Shown piece after piece: positions 42,364 to 51,005 of a stretch of 61,633 bases of DNA. The translations under genes were made by a program, and so were the position numbers. This DNA comes from Thiobacillus sp. GTDB taxonomy: Bacteria > Pseudomonadota > Gammaproteobacteria > Burkholderiales > Thiobacillaceae. The stretch covers positions 1 through 61,633 of the forward strand of contig JAIBEI010000005.1 in the NCBI GenBank assembly GCA_019459055.1. The letters are read 5' to 3'. The stretch's first letter is position 1. Every line of letters begins with the position of its first letter. A model generated the notes under the pieces. The model had not been told where the DNA came from. It saw only the letters and a list, made by a program, of their open reading frames with translations, and searched no databases.

Positions 42364-45096
42364 ATGAGTAATCCTGCCGGTCTTTTTTCCCGTTTCCTGA
42401 CGGTTCTTTGTCTGTGCTGCGCCTGGGGGCTGGCTGCCGGTGCCGAAGGCGGCAGCTATGAAGCGCCATTGCCTGCACAGTTAGCGACTGATCCGGATCT
42501 CTGCGCGTATGTCCCCTGCAAGGATGTGATGCCTGGCGCAGACAGCTTTTCCCATCGAATGGGCAAACCTGCTTATGTCGAGGCCTACCGGAACAAGAAA
42601 GACGGCCACGGCGAACAAAAAGGCCGTACCGAGAAGGACAGCCAAAGCAACGACAACGGCAGCGACAACGGCAACGGCAAAAACAAGAAAGACGGCCAGG
42701 GTAGACAAAAAGGCCGCACCGACAATGGCAAAGACGACCGTGAACTGATCGGTTACGTATTCCTGTCCACCGACATCGTGGACATCCCCGCCTACTCGGG
42801 CAAACCGGTGGTAACCCTGATCGGCATGGACACCAAGGGCATCGTCACCGGCGTCCGGGTTCTGCGACACTCCGAGCCGATCCTGCTGCTGGGCATTCCG
42901 GAGGCCGAACTCACCAAATTCATCAAGCAATACGTCGGCAAGTTTGTGGGCTCCAAAATCGAAGTGGGTGCAGGCAAACCGGATCAGGGCGTGATCGGTC
43001 TGGATGCCATCACCGGGGCCACAGTGACCGTGATTGCAGAGAACCAGGTCGTTCTGCGCAGCGGTCTGGCGGTTGCAAGGCAGGTGGGCATTATCGAACC
43101 CACCATTCGTCCCCAGGCGAAGTATAAGCAGGTGGAGGGCAAGCTGGACTGGGGTGCCATGGTCGAGGAAGGCAGCATTCAGCGACTCAAGATCGACACC
43201 AAGGAGGTCGGGATGCCGCGCTCGGCCCTGCCCTACATCGACATTTATTTTGGCTACCTCAATGAGCCGACGGTGGGGCGTAGCGTGCTGGGCGACTCTG
43301 TCTATCAGAGCCTGATGTCCCGGCTCAAGCCCGGCGATCATGCCATCTTCCTCATCGCCAACGGCGTTGAAACGTTCAAGGGCTCGGGCTTTGTGCGCGG
43401 GGGGATTTACGACCGGGTACAGGTGTCGCAGGACATGGACACGTCGACTTTCCGTGATCTGGATTATCTCAACCTGTACCGTATTGAGGCCGCCGGCGCA
43501 CCAGCTTACCGCGAGTCGGCCATTTTCATCATCCGTTCCCAGACATTCAGCGCGGCCTACCCCTGGAATCTAATATTTTTGGCCAACAAGATGGACCCGC
43601 AGACGGGTGGCCGAACCTTTGTCAACTTTAGCCGCGAGTACTGGCTGCCGGACCGTTATCTTGAAGGAGGACGCCCGGAAATCGTCCAACCGGAAGCGAC
43701 CTGGGTGACGGTGTGGAAATCGCGCAAGATCGAGATCGGGCTGTTCCTGCTCTGGCTGATTGCCTCGGGAACAGTGTATGCGTTGCGCGACAAGCTGGTT
43801 CGGCGCTCAACGATGAAAGACACGCGCTGGAAAGATTACCCGAGATACCTGCTGTGGATCATCTCAATCGGCTTTGTCGGCTTCTACCTGCTAGCCGTGC
43901 CGTCGATCACCCAGGTGCTGACCTGGTTCCACTCCATCCTGTTTGAGTGGAAGTGGGAACTGTTCCTGTCCGATCCATTCATCTTCCTGTTCTGGGTTTT
44001 CATCATCATCAGCGTGTTCTTCTGGGGACGCGGAATGTTCTGCGGCTGGATGTGTCCGTATGGCTCGCTCGCGGAGCTGGTCTACCATGTGGCCGGCAAA
44101 GTGGGGTTGAAACGTTACCAGCGCCACCTGCTTCCACAGCACTTGCACGACCGCCTGAAATGGCTCAAGTACGGCATCTTTGCCATCCTGATCGCAGTGT
44201 CGTTTTATTCCATGGGGATGGCCGAGAAGCTTTCCGAGATCGAGCCGTTCAAGACCACCTTCCTGGTCGGCGCGTGGAACCGCACCTGGCCCTTCTTCAC
44301 CTTCTGGGCGGTTTTGATGGTCGCCTCGGTCTTTTTCGAGCGCCCGTTCTGCAAGTACCTGTGCCCGCTCGGCGCGGCCCTGGCGATCCCCTCCACCTTC
44401 CGCTGGTGGGGCCTCAAGCGCAAGAAGGAATGCGGCCCCTGCGCTGCGTGCGCCGTCGGCTGCGGCTCGCAGGCCATCGACGCGGCCGGCCGCATCGACC
44501 AGCGCGAGTGCCTGCTGTGCCTGGACTGCCAGATATTGTATTACGACGATCATGCCTGCCCGCCGCTGGCGCAGGAGCGCAAGCGCCGCACCAAGGCCGG
44601 CGAGCCGCTGACCGCGGTTGGCCCGAACGGTTATTTCATCCCCATCGTGCCGGCAGCAGGGGCCCCCTCCTCTGCTGCAGCAGCGCAACAAAGCCTGCCT
44701 GCGTTCATCGGCCAGGAATTCTTCGACCACCTGTTCCCCTGGAGCCAAAAGGTGGTCAAGCAGCCACGTCTGTTGCAGGCGATCGGCTTCGCCTTGGCTG
44801 CTCTGGTGACCTGGGTCTGGGTGCTCGGCGCGGCAGGCAGTATCGGCCCCGGCATCGTGCTAGGCTGGTGGCTGGCCTGGAGCGTGTATGAACTTGTGGT
44901 GCGCATGCGCTGCAAACCATACGTCAAGGAGGGTCCGTGGTGGGGACGCAATTTGCGCCCGGCATCCTGGGCTGACATGGCTTCCTACGTGGCGTTCAAG
45001 AACCTACTGATCGCCGCCGCTTTGTTCCTGGTGATGAAAGGTACGGGGGTACTAGACTTCCTGCAAGACCTTCCATCGCTGCAATGGCTGTACTAG
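42364..45096 (+). CDS. nosR: NosR, electron donor/regulator for N2O reduction
   Basis: A 910-residue polytopic flavoprotein/iron-sulfur protein that supports NosZ. Order: signal/anchor, a ~50-residue hydrophilic insertion, periplasmic FMN domain with DAITGATVTV (~220), six transmembrane helices (~440-700) with CGWMCPYG and CKYLCPLG, two ferredoxin-type clusters (CGPCAACAVGC, CLLCLDCQ) and C-terminal helices. It is longer than usual NosR (~700-800). The extra length is partly the insertion (~residues 80-130), built from two copies of KKDGxGxQKGRT, where the paralogue encoded upstream has simply KKDGRELIGYV. Confidence 0.95.
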   Translation: MSNPAGLFSRFLTVLCLCCAWGLAAGAEGGSYEAPLPAQLATDPDLCAYVPCKDVMPGADSFSHRMGKPAYVEAYRNKKDGHGEQKGRTEKDSQSNDNGSDNGNGKNKKDGQGRQKGRTDNGKDDRELIGYVFLSTDIVDIPAYSGKPVVTLIGMDTKGIVTGVRVLRHSEPILLLGIPEAELTKFIKQYVGKFVGSKIEVGAGKPDQGVIGLDAITGATVTVIAENQVVLRSGLAVARQVGIIEPTIRPQAKYKQVEGKLDWGAMVEEGSIQRLKIDTKEVGMPRSALPYIDIYFGYLNEPTVGRSVLGDSVYQSLMSRLKPGDHAIFLIANGVETFKGSGFVRGGIYDRVQVSQDMDTSTFRDLDYLNLYRIEAAGAPAYRESAIFIIRSQTFSAAYPWNLIFLANKMDPQTGGRTFVNFSREYWLPDRYLEGGRPEIVQPEATWVTVWKSRKIEIGLFLLWLIASGTVYALRDKLVRRSTMKDTRWKDYPRYLLWIISIGFVGFYLLAVPSITQVLTWFHSILFEWKWELFLSDPFIFLFWVFIIISVFFWGRGMFCGWMCPYGSLAELVYHVAGKVGLKRYQRHLLPQHLHDRLKWLKYGIFAILIAVSFYSMGMAEKLSEIEPFKTTFLVGAWNRTWPFFTFWAVLMVASVFFERPFCKYLCPLGAALAIPSTFRWWGLKRKKECGPCAACAVGCGSQAIDAAGRIDQRECLLCLDCQILYYDDHACPPLAQERKRRTKAGEPLTAVGPNGYFIPIVPAAGAPSSAAAAQQSLPAFIGQEFFDHLFPWSQKVVKQPRLLQAIGFALAALVTWVWVLGAAGSIGPGIVLGWWLAWSVYELVVRMRCKPYVKEGPWWGRNLRPASWADMASYVAFKNLLIAAALFLVMKGTGVLDFLQDLPSLQWLY

Positions 45097-46406
45097 CAAG
45101 CTGCTGGGCTTTATTCACACACCGAATAAAGTCCAGCAGCGGATCATCTCTGATTGCTGCATTGCTTTGCTTTCAGGTTTCCGGTAGCGGGCTTGCCGGC
45201 GAACTGACAGTGCAGGCGGGGCAGTCCATCGCCGCAGCCATTGCGCGGGCCGCACCCGGCGACGTGGTGCGTGTGGAAAGAGGCCATTATCGGGAGCGAC
45301 TGGTGATCGACAAACCCCTGACGCTGAAGGGGATCAATCGACCTACGCTAAGCGGTGACCTCAAAGGCGATACCATCCGGGTAACCGCTACGGATGTCGT
45401 CATCGATGGGCTGATCGTGCGCGATTCGGGTGACAGTCTGCTCGATCAAAATGCCGGCATCTACATCTGGCCGGGCGCGCACCGCGCTGTGGTGCGCAAC
45501 TGCGACCTGGCCTACAACCTGTTCGGCCTGTGGATCGAGAAGGCCAACGACGTGCGCATCGAAAACAACCTCATTACCGGCAAGCGCGATTACCGATCCT
45601 CGTCGCGCGGCAATGGCATTCAGCTTTACAACACGACGGGCGCCCATATTATTGGCAACCACATCAGCTTCGTGCGGGATGCCATCTATGTCGATGTCTC
45701 GCACCACGCGATTTTCCGCGGCAACCGGATGCATCACAGCCGCTATGGCACGCATTACATGAATTCCTATTACAACCTGTGGGAAGGCAACGACTCCTGG
45801 CTGAACCGTGGCGGCCTTGCGCTGATGGAAGTACGCAACCAGGTAGTGCGCAACAATCGCGCGTGGGCCAATTCCGACCATGGCATCATGCTGCGCACGA
45901 TTCAGGATGCGGTGGTAGAAAACAACGTGGTAGCCGGCAATGCCCGCGGTTTCTTCATTTACGACGCCGAATACAATACGCTGCGCAACAATCTGGTGGT
46001 CGACAACCTCGTCGGCGTGCACCTGTGGGCCGGTTCGAAGAACAATCGGGTGGAAGGCAATGACCTCATCGCCAACCGTGAACAGGTCCGCTATGTCGGC
46101 GCACGCGACGAGGTCTGGGGTAGCGAACATGGCAACCACTGGAGCAACTACCTCGGCTGGGACCGCGACGGCGATGGGATCGGCGACATCCCCTACGAGG
46201 CCAACGACATGGTCGACCGCTTGTCCTGGCGGCATCCGATGACCAAACTCTTGCTGGCGAGTCCTGCAATTCAGACGCTGCGGCTGATTGGGCGGCAGTT
46301 CCCTTTATTGCGCGCACCCAGCGTGGTCGACCCCAACCCGCGCATGCGGCAAACACACAATGACTGGAGAAACTGGCTTGGAAAGTTTTACCCCGGTTCC
46401 CGCTGA
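45084..46406 (+). CDS. nosD: NosD, periplasmic copper-site maturation protein
   Basis: 440 residues: signal region (SLIAALLCFQVSGSGLAGEL) and a right-handed beta-helix of CASH/NosD repeats (NGIQLYNTTGAHIIGNHI and similar) with the family C-terminal GNHWSNYLGWDRDGDGIGD. It works with NosFY in delivering sulfur or copper to the CuZ site. The only upstream ATG (45084) lies inside nosR and before a strong hairpin (45100-45140), and no ribosome site is visible, so translation may be coupled to nosR. Confidence 0.93.
   Translation: MAVLASCWALFTHRIKSSSGSSLIAALLCFQVSGSGLAGELTVQAGQSIAAAIARAAPGDVVRVERGHYRERLVIDKPLTLKGINRPTLSGDLKGDTIRVTATDVVIDGLIVRDSGDSLLDQNAGIYIWPGAHRAVVRNCDLAYNLFGLWIEKANDVRIENNLITGKRDYRSSSRGNGIQLYNTTGAHIIGNHISFVRDAIYVDVSHHAIFRGNRMHHSRYGTHYMNSYYNLWEGNDSWLNRGGLALMEVRNQVVRNNRAWANSDHGIMLRTIQDAVVENNVVAGNARGFFIYDAEYNTLRNNLVVDNLVGVHLWAGSKNNRVEGNDLIANREQVRYVGARDEVWGSEHGNHWSNYLGWDRDGDGIGDIPYEANDMVDRLSWRHPMTKLLLASPAIQTLRLIGRQFPLLRAPSVVDPNPRMRQTHNDWRNWLGKFYPGSR
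45100..45140 (+). promoter_or_regulatory. 17-bp hairpin at the nosR-nosD junction
   Basis: GCTGCTGGGCTTTATTC pairs with GAATAAAGTCCAGCAGC across a 7-base loop; the single mismatch is a G-U wobble in RNA. It starts just after the nosR stop and lies inside the first codons of nosD. There is no T-tract. It could restrain nosD translation or mark mRNA processing. Confidence 0.65.
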
Positions 46407-47328
46407 CACCACCGCTGCAACAGCGCCTGTCGTCAGCATCCGCGCCGCCAGCAAATACTATGGCCCAGTGCATGCCGTTGTCGGCGTTGATCTCGACGTC
46501 AACCGCGGCGAACTGTTCGGCTTGATCGGCCACAACGGCGCGGGCAAAAGCACACTATTCAAGCTGATGCTTGGACTGATCCCACTCACTGCCGGCGAGA
46601 TTCGTATCGACGGTGCAACAGTCGCTGGTAGCGGTTTTCGTGCGGTGCGCCGCAAGATCGGCTACCTTCCGGAGAACGTGGTCCTCTACGACAACCTCAC
46701 CGGACTGGAGACGCTGCATTTCTTCGCGCGCCTGAAGGGCGTGCCGGCGCGCGAATGTCCCGCCGCGCTGGAACGCGTTGGGCTGGCGGACGCCGCGACC
46801 CGGCGCGTGCGCGAATACTCCAAGGGCATGCGGCAGCGGTTGGGATTTGCGCAAGCGCTGCTCGGCCAGCCGCAGATCCTGTTCCTGGACGAACCGACCT
46901 CGGGCCTGGATCCGGAAGCCATCCGCGACTTCTACGCGATCCTGCGCGGCTTGAGAGACCAGGGCGTCACCATGGTCCTGACTTCACACATCCTCGCCGA
47001 GATCCAGGAACGCGTTGATCGCCTCGCGATCATGTCCGCCGGCCGCATCCAGGCCATCGGCACGGTTCAGGCCCTGCGCGAACAGATCGACCTTCCGCTG
47101 TGGTTCGACATCCGGCTCGCAGCGGCAGATGTCGACCGGGTGCGCGACGCACTTGGGCATCTGCCGATCATTGCCATCGAGGCCCACAACGACCGCATCA
47201 CGGTGCAGTGCCGGCGCGATGCAAAAATGCAGGTACTGGAAGCCGTGGCCAGGCTCGACGGCAAAGTGCTCGACCTGCATGTGCGCGAACCCTCGCTCGA
47301 AGACGTGTTCTTCGGCTTCTCCGACTAG
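46378..47328 (+). CDS. nosF: NosF, ABC transporter ATP-binding protein
   Basis: 316 residues with Walker A GHNGAGKST, Q-loop LPENVVLYDNLTG, signature EYSKGMRQRLG, Walker B ILFLDEPTSGLDP and H-loop TSHIL. It energises the NosFY transporter for NosD-dependent CuZ assembly. The best start is TTG 46378, which has GGAGA upstream and overlaps the nosD end by 29 bases; an ATG at 46360 lacks a ribosome site. Confidence 0.95.
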   Translation: MESFTPVPADTTAATAPVVSIRAASKYYGPVHAVVGVDLDVNRGELFGLIGHNGAGKSTLFKLMLGLIPLTAGEIRIDGATVAGSGFRAVRRKIGYLPENVVLYDNLTGLETLHFFARLKGVPARECPAALERVGLADAATRRVREYSKGMRQRLGFAQALLGQPQILFLDEPTSGLDPEAIRDFYAILRGLRDQGVTMVLTSHILAEIQERVDRLAIMSAGRIQAIGTVQALREQIDLPLWFDIRLAAADVDRVRDALGHLPIIAIEAHNDRITVQCRRDAKMQVLEAVARLDGKVLDLHVREPSLEDVFFGFSD

Positions 47329-47339
47329 AGCTGACATCC

Positions 47340-48155
47340 ATGGAATTCAAACAGATCGCCACCATCGCCGGCAAGGAATTCTGGGACCGCATCCGCAACC
47401 GCTGGGTGCTGGCGGTCGCCCTGGTGTTCACCGTATTCGCCCTGGTGATCGCCTATTTCGGCGGCGCACAGCAGGGCGCGGTGGGCTTTCGCTCGATCGA
47501 GTTCACCATCGCCAGCCTGGTCAGTCTGGTGATTTATCTGATCCCGTTGATCGCGCTGATTCTCGGCTTCGACGCCATCGTCGGCGAACGCGAGCGCGGT
47601 TCACTCGATCTGTTGCTGTCGATGCCGATCACCCGCTTCGAACTGCTGCTGGGAAAATACCTCGGCTTGGCAGCCGCGCTGACGTTTTCCACCGTGGCGG
47701 GCTTTGGCCTGGTCGCTCTCGTGCTTGCGCCGAACCTCGAATTGAAAGCCCTGTATCACTATTTCGGATTCATGCTCAGTTCGGTGCTGCTCGGCATGGC
47801 CTTCCTCAGCCTCGCGGTAATGGTGTCGACATTCGCCACGGATCGCACCCGTGCGTCAGGCATGGCGATCGCACTGTGGTTCTTCTTCGTGCTGGTGTTC
47901 GATCTGCTGCTGTTGGGCGCGCTGGTTGTAACCGGTGGTAGCTACGGAGGGGAGATCTTTCCTTACCTGCTGATGGCGAACCCGGCAGACGTGTTCCGCA
48001 TTCTCAATATCTTTGCCATGGACGACGTTCGTACCCTGTACGGACTGGCAACCGTTTTCCCCCGCGCACTGGCCGAGCCCTGGCTGCTGGGTCTGGTGAT
48101 GCTGGCCTGGATTGCAGCACCGCTGGCTATTGCAACATGGAGATTCCGTAAATGA
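47340..48155 (+). CDS. nosY: NosY, ABC transporter permease
   Basis: 271 residues, six transmembrane helices, ABC-2 type, starting MEFKQIATIAGKEFWDRIRN. The cytoplasmic coupling segment GERERGSLDLLLSMPITR is typical. It pairs with NosF. ATGA overlap with nosL. Confidence 0.95.
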   Translation: MEFKQIATIAGKEFWDRIRNRWVLAVALVFTVFALVIAYFGGAQQGAVGFRSIEFTIASLVSLVIYLIPLIALILGFDAIVGERERGSLDLLLSMPITRFELLLGKYLGLAAALTFSTVAGFGLVALVLAPNLELKALYHYFGFMLSSVLLGMAFLSLAVMVSTFATDRTRASGMAIALWFFFVLVFDLLLLGALVVTGGSYGGEIFPYLLMANPADVFRILNIFAMDDVRTLYGLATVFPRALAEPWLLGLVMLAWIAAPLAIATWRFRK

Positions 48156-48673
48156 ACCCTGTACGGCGCACACTCATTCTTGCCACCCTGGCAGCAACCG
48201 CCCTGGCGGCCTGCGGGAAGTCCGAGACCCAGACCGCTGTTGTTCCGCTGGAGATCAGCCAGGGCACGTCCTGCGCCCTCGATGGCATGCTGCTCGCGGA
48301 TTATCCCGGCCCCAAAGCACAGATCCATTATGCCGGGCAGGCGGAACCGGATTTCTTCTGTGACACGATGGAAATGTTCAACATCTACCTCAATCCCGAG
48401 CAAGTCAGGGCCGTGCATGGCCTTTTCGTGCAGGACATGGGCAAGGCCGACTGGGATGACCCTCGCGACCACTGGATCGATGCGAAGAACGCGTTCTACG
48501 TCCACGGCAGCAAGCGACACGGCTCCATGGGACCGACGATCGCAAGTTTCGCGCTGGAGAACGACGCGGTGAAGTTTGCTGCCGACTACGGCGGTAAGGT
48601 CTATCGTTTCGCCGACATCACGCGCGACATGGTGGTGCTGGACGGCGGCGCAATCCACGACAGCAACATGTAA
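48152..48673 (+). CDS. nosL: NosL, copper-binding lipoprotein
   Basis: 173 residues. Lipobox LAAC (Cys21), then the metal-binding region SCALDGMLLADYPGP and a Cys/Met segment (FFCDTMEMFN), ending with YRFADITRDMVVLDGG. It is a copper chaperone for NosZ. Coupled to nosY by ATGA. A second NosL-type gene follows at 49314. Confidence 0.92.
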   Translation: MNPVRRTLILATLAATALAACGKSETQTAVVPLEISQGTSCALDGMLLADYPGPKAQIHYAGQAEPDFFCDTMEMFNIYLNPEQVRAVHGLFVQDMGKADWDDPRDHWIDAKNAFYVHGSKRHGSMGPTIASFALENDAVKFAADYGGKVYRFADITRDMVVLDGGAIHDSNM

Positions 48674-48679
48674 AGCATC

Positions 48680-48952
48680 ATGGCGAATTTCTATGAAAAC
48701 CTTGATCCCGACACGGCAGCGGAATTCCAGCAATTGTCGCAATTGATCTATGAGCTGCGCGAGAATCGCCATGCCGTCCTCAAGCCCTTTGGTGCGGAGG
48801 ACGAAGCGGCGCTGCTGCAGCGCATCCAATCCGGCGCAGTGGCCGAGCATCCTGCCTATGAACATTACCTGGCTGCCCGGATTCTCGCCGACACCCGCGA
48901 ATCGGTCCGCGCCATGGTCGCCGAACGCCTGAAAGAAGCGAACCGAAAATGA
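48680..48952 (+). CDS. Small helical protein, partner of TumE-like protein
   Basis: 90 residues, almost entirely helical and charged (MANFYENLDPDTAAEFQQLS to MVAERLKEANRK), with no recognised family. It begins 6 bases after nosL and overlaps the next gene by ATGA. By position it could be the antitoxin-like partner of the protein encoded next, or a nos accessory protein. Confidence 0.65.
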   Translation: MANFYENLDPDTAAEFQQLSQLIYELRENRHAVLKPFGAEDEAALLQRIQSGAVAEHPAYEHYLAARILADTRESVRAMVAERLKEANRK

Positions 48953-49314
48953 GCCTACACCTCGAACTCGGTTCGATGATCGAAACATCCTTCGCGGGTG
49001 ATCTCGCTTCCCCCGTCGAACAGAAGCAGGACGCCATGATCGTCCACCTGAAAAATGGCGTGACGCTGGAAGTCCGCTATGCCGCAGTCGATGCCTATTC
49101 GCTGCGCTGGGCCTATGGCGATGCCCAATCCGGAATCGACACAGCGCCCCTGCACCGCGGGCTTGAAACCTTCCCCAACCATTTCCACGATGCGGGCGGC
49201 CGCATCGTTGCAGACCCGATCACTCGCCCCGATGCCCTTCCGGAAGACAATCTGCAAAAACTGATCCGCGCCCTGATCGATGACCCGATGCTCGGGGTCG
49301 GGAACGTCGGCTGA
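48949..49314 (+). CDS. TumE/DUF6516-like protein
   Basis: 121 residues. The central part (LEVRYAAVDAYSLRWAYGDA, then DTAPLHRGLETFPNHFHDAG) resembles the TumE/DUF6516 toxin pattern: a Y-S-x-x-W strand, a D-x-A-P-x-H motif and a T-F-P-x-H-x-H motif, followed by a C-terminal helix. The resemblance is by eye. It is embedded in the nos operon with overlaps on both sides (ATGA and TGATG), unusual for a toxin locus, so a nos-related role is a real alternative. Confidence 0.5.
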   Translation: MSLHLELGSMIETSFAGDLASPVEQKQDAMIVHLKNGVTLEVRYAAVDAYSLRWAYGDAQSGIDTAPLHRGLETFPNHFHDAGGRIVADPITRPDALPEDNLQKLIRALIDDPMLGVGNVG

Positions 49315-49925
49315 TGCGACTGCCAGGGAAACGGCTATCCCTGGGGATCGCCGTGCTCGCGATAGCCGTCGTTGCCGCTGCCGTCGTGCTGCTGCCCCAG
49401 GGCGAACAGGCGGCCACGGATCCCGACCTGGTCACGAACGAGCTTTGCGTCGTTGCCCCGGCAACGCCCTACGATCCGGCTTCAGGCCTGGCAATGCTTG
49501 CACCGCGGCCGATCCCTGTCGCGGCACGCTGCCCGGTCTGCGGCATGTATCCCGCCCGCTTTCCGCGCTGGGCTGCGCAAAGCATTTTCAGGGACGGCGC
49601 TGCCCACTACTTCGACTCGCCGATCGACCTGTTCGTCTTCCTGCAAAAGGTCGATCGCTACGACAGCCGCTACGCCCTGAACGAGGTTGCCGTCAGCTTT
49701 GTAACCGACTTTGAAACCGGGCAATGGATCGAGGCCCAGGATGCTTTTTTCGTCCACGGCTCCAGCGCCTTCGGTCCGATGCGCGATGCCGACCTGCCCG
49801 CCTTTGCCAGCCGCGAAGCGGCAAACGCCCTGACCCGCAGCCGCGGCGGCAAGGTGCTGGCATTTACGGAAGTGACCCCCGAAGTGATCCAGTCGCTGAA
49901 CCGCAGCGTGCACCATCGCCACTGA
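49314..49925 (+). CDS. Second NosL-family protein
   Basis: 203 residues: an N-terminal membrane anchor (SLGIAVLAIAVVAAAVVLLP), no lipobox, and the NosL signature RCPVCGMYPARFPRWAAQSI, then HYFDSPIDLFVFL and AQDAFFVHGSSAFGPM. Probably a membrane-anchored copper chaperone complementary to the lipoprotein NosL. It is the last gene before the terminator at 49956. Confidence 0.85.
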   Translation: MRLPGKRLSLGIAVLAIAVVAAAVVLLPQGEQAATDPDLVTNELCVVAPATPYDPASGLAMLAPRPIPVAARCPVCGMYPARFPRWAAQSIFRDGAAHYFDSPIDLFVFLQKVDRYDSRYALNEVAVSFVTDFETGQWIEAQDAFFVHGSSAFGPMRDADLPAFASREAANALTRSRGGKVLAFTEVTPEVIQSLNRSVHHRH

Positions 49926-49948
49926 CGCCTGCCGCCAGTCGCGCCCAT

Positions 49949-49986
49949 AAAAAAAGCGGGAGAGATCTGCATCTCTCCCGCTTTTT
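49949..49986. terminator. Bidirectional intrinsic terminator
   Basis: A-tract, perfect 11-bp stem GCGGGAGAGAT/ATCTCTCCCGC (49956-49966 and 49971-49981), 4-base loop, T-tract. It closes the nos operon and the convergent cytochrome gene. Confidence 0.92.
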
Positions 49987-50020
49987 CATTGACCAGGCTG
50001 TGGTCGTTGGCTTCTGACGC

Positions 50021-50422
50021 TTATTTTGATAGCCCAACCATGTAGTCGACTGCCGCCTTGACTTCGTCGTCGGTCAGTGCGGTGTTTCCGCCGCGCGCGG
50101 GCATCATGCCTTTTGCACCGGTAAATCCTTCCATCGCATGCTTGTAGAGAAGGTCATTGCCCTGCGCGATACGCGGCCCCCAGTCAGCCGTATCGCCGGG
50201 CTTCGGCGCACCGGCAACTCCCGACGCATGACACAACGCGCAGGTCTTGTTGAATATGCTTTTGCCCAGAACATTCTCCGCCACAACGGGTTCTGGCGCC
50301 GGAGCCGGAGCCGGTGCGGCCACCTCGGGAGCGGGCGCTTCCGGAGCGGCACTCTCCTGTTTCCCGCAAGCGCTCAACAAAACTGCAAGCGAAACAGCCA
50401 GAACGAGTGATGTCTTCTTCAT
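50021..50422 (-). CDS. Lipoprotein c-type cytochrome (c5-like)
   Basis: 133 residues: lipobox LLSAC (Cys19), a Pro/Ala-rich flexible linker (EAPAPEVAAPAPAPAPEP), one haem site CALCH and the GMMPARGG axial-Met region, the class I / c5-like pattern. It is membrane-tethered and could donate electrons to periplasmic reductases such as NosZ, a suggestion from the convergent neighbour only. GGAG precedes the ATG. Confidence 0.9.
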   Translation of the reverse strand: MKKTSLVLAVSLAVLLSACGKQESAAPEAPAPEVAAPAPAPAPEPVVAENVLGKSIFNKTCALCHASGVAGAPKPGDTADWGPRIAQGNDLLYKHAMEGFTGAKGMMPARGGNTALTDDEVKAAVDYMVGLSK

Positions 50423-51005
50423 TTAAATCTCCTGTTTGTCTGCACCAGTTTAAAAATCCCGAACCGATGCAACGGGCTGCCATTATGGCGTGGAATGATT
50501 TCGATCAAAGTCGGAAATTCGGGTCGGCCGCGGCGGATGGATCGGCCACGGCCAGAGCGAGATGATAGCACCTCGCCCCCGCATATCGAAACGAAGCAAG
50601 AGATCCGTATCCAGATCTCCAATGCGCTACGCCCTCCCGCGCGCACTGCCTTGAACGATTCCGCCCTTGCCGCTTCGGGAATGTGGCGTCGCAAGATCCC
50701 TGGATCGAACTGCGGGCACTCGCGAAATCGCTGGGGCGCGAACCCGACGCGCTGGCCGCCACGGTATCCGACGCCAAATCGTATCTGGACGGGGACGGGG
50801 CCGATGTGATGGCGCATTCAAGACGCGAGCTGCTGGTGGAAGATTTGCCGGAACAGCAGCCCGGTGTAGTGTTCGATGCCGGCGCGCCTTCCTTGGATAT
50901 GCGTGTGGAAATGTTTTTTTGCGCGCGTGAATGCACTAAAATAATGCAAGCGCATCTTCATAGATTTTTATGCTTTTTTGAAATACTGCACGGGGAAACA
51001 AGACG
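50423..51005. other. Long gap without a recognised gene
   Basis: The stretch holds the divergent promoters for the cytochrome and DsrC-like genes. A plus-strand frame from about 50683 (WIELRALAKSLGREPDALAA...) looks protein-like for ~70 residues but has no good start or known family; it may be a gene fragment. An AT-rich promoter-like stretch lies at 50930-50990. Confidence 0.4.
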
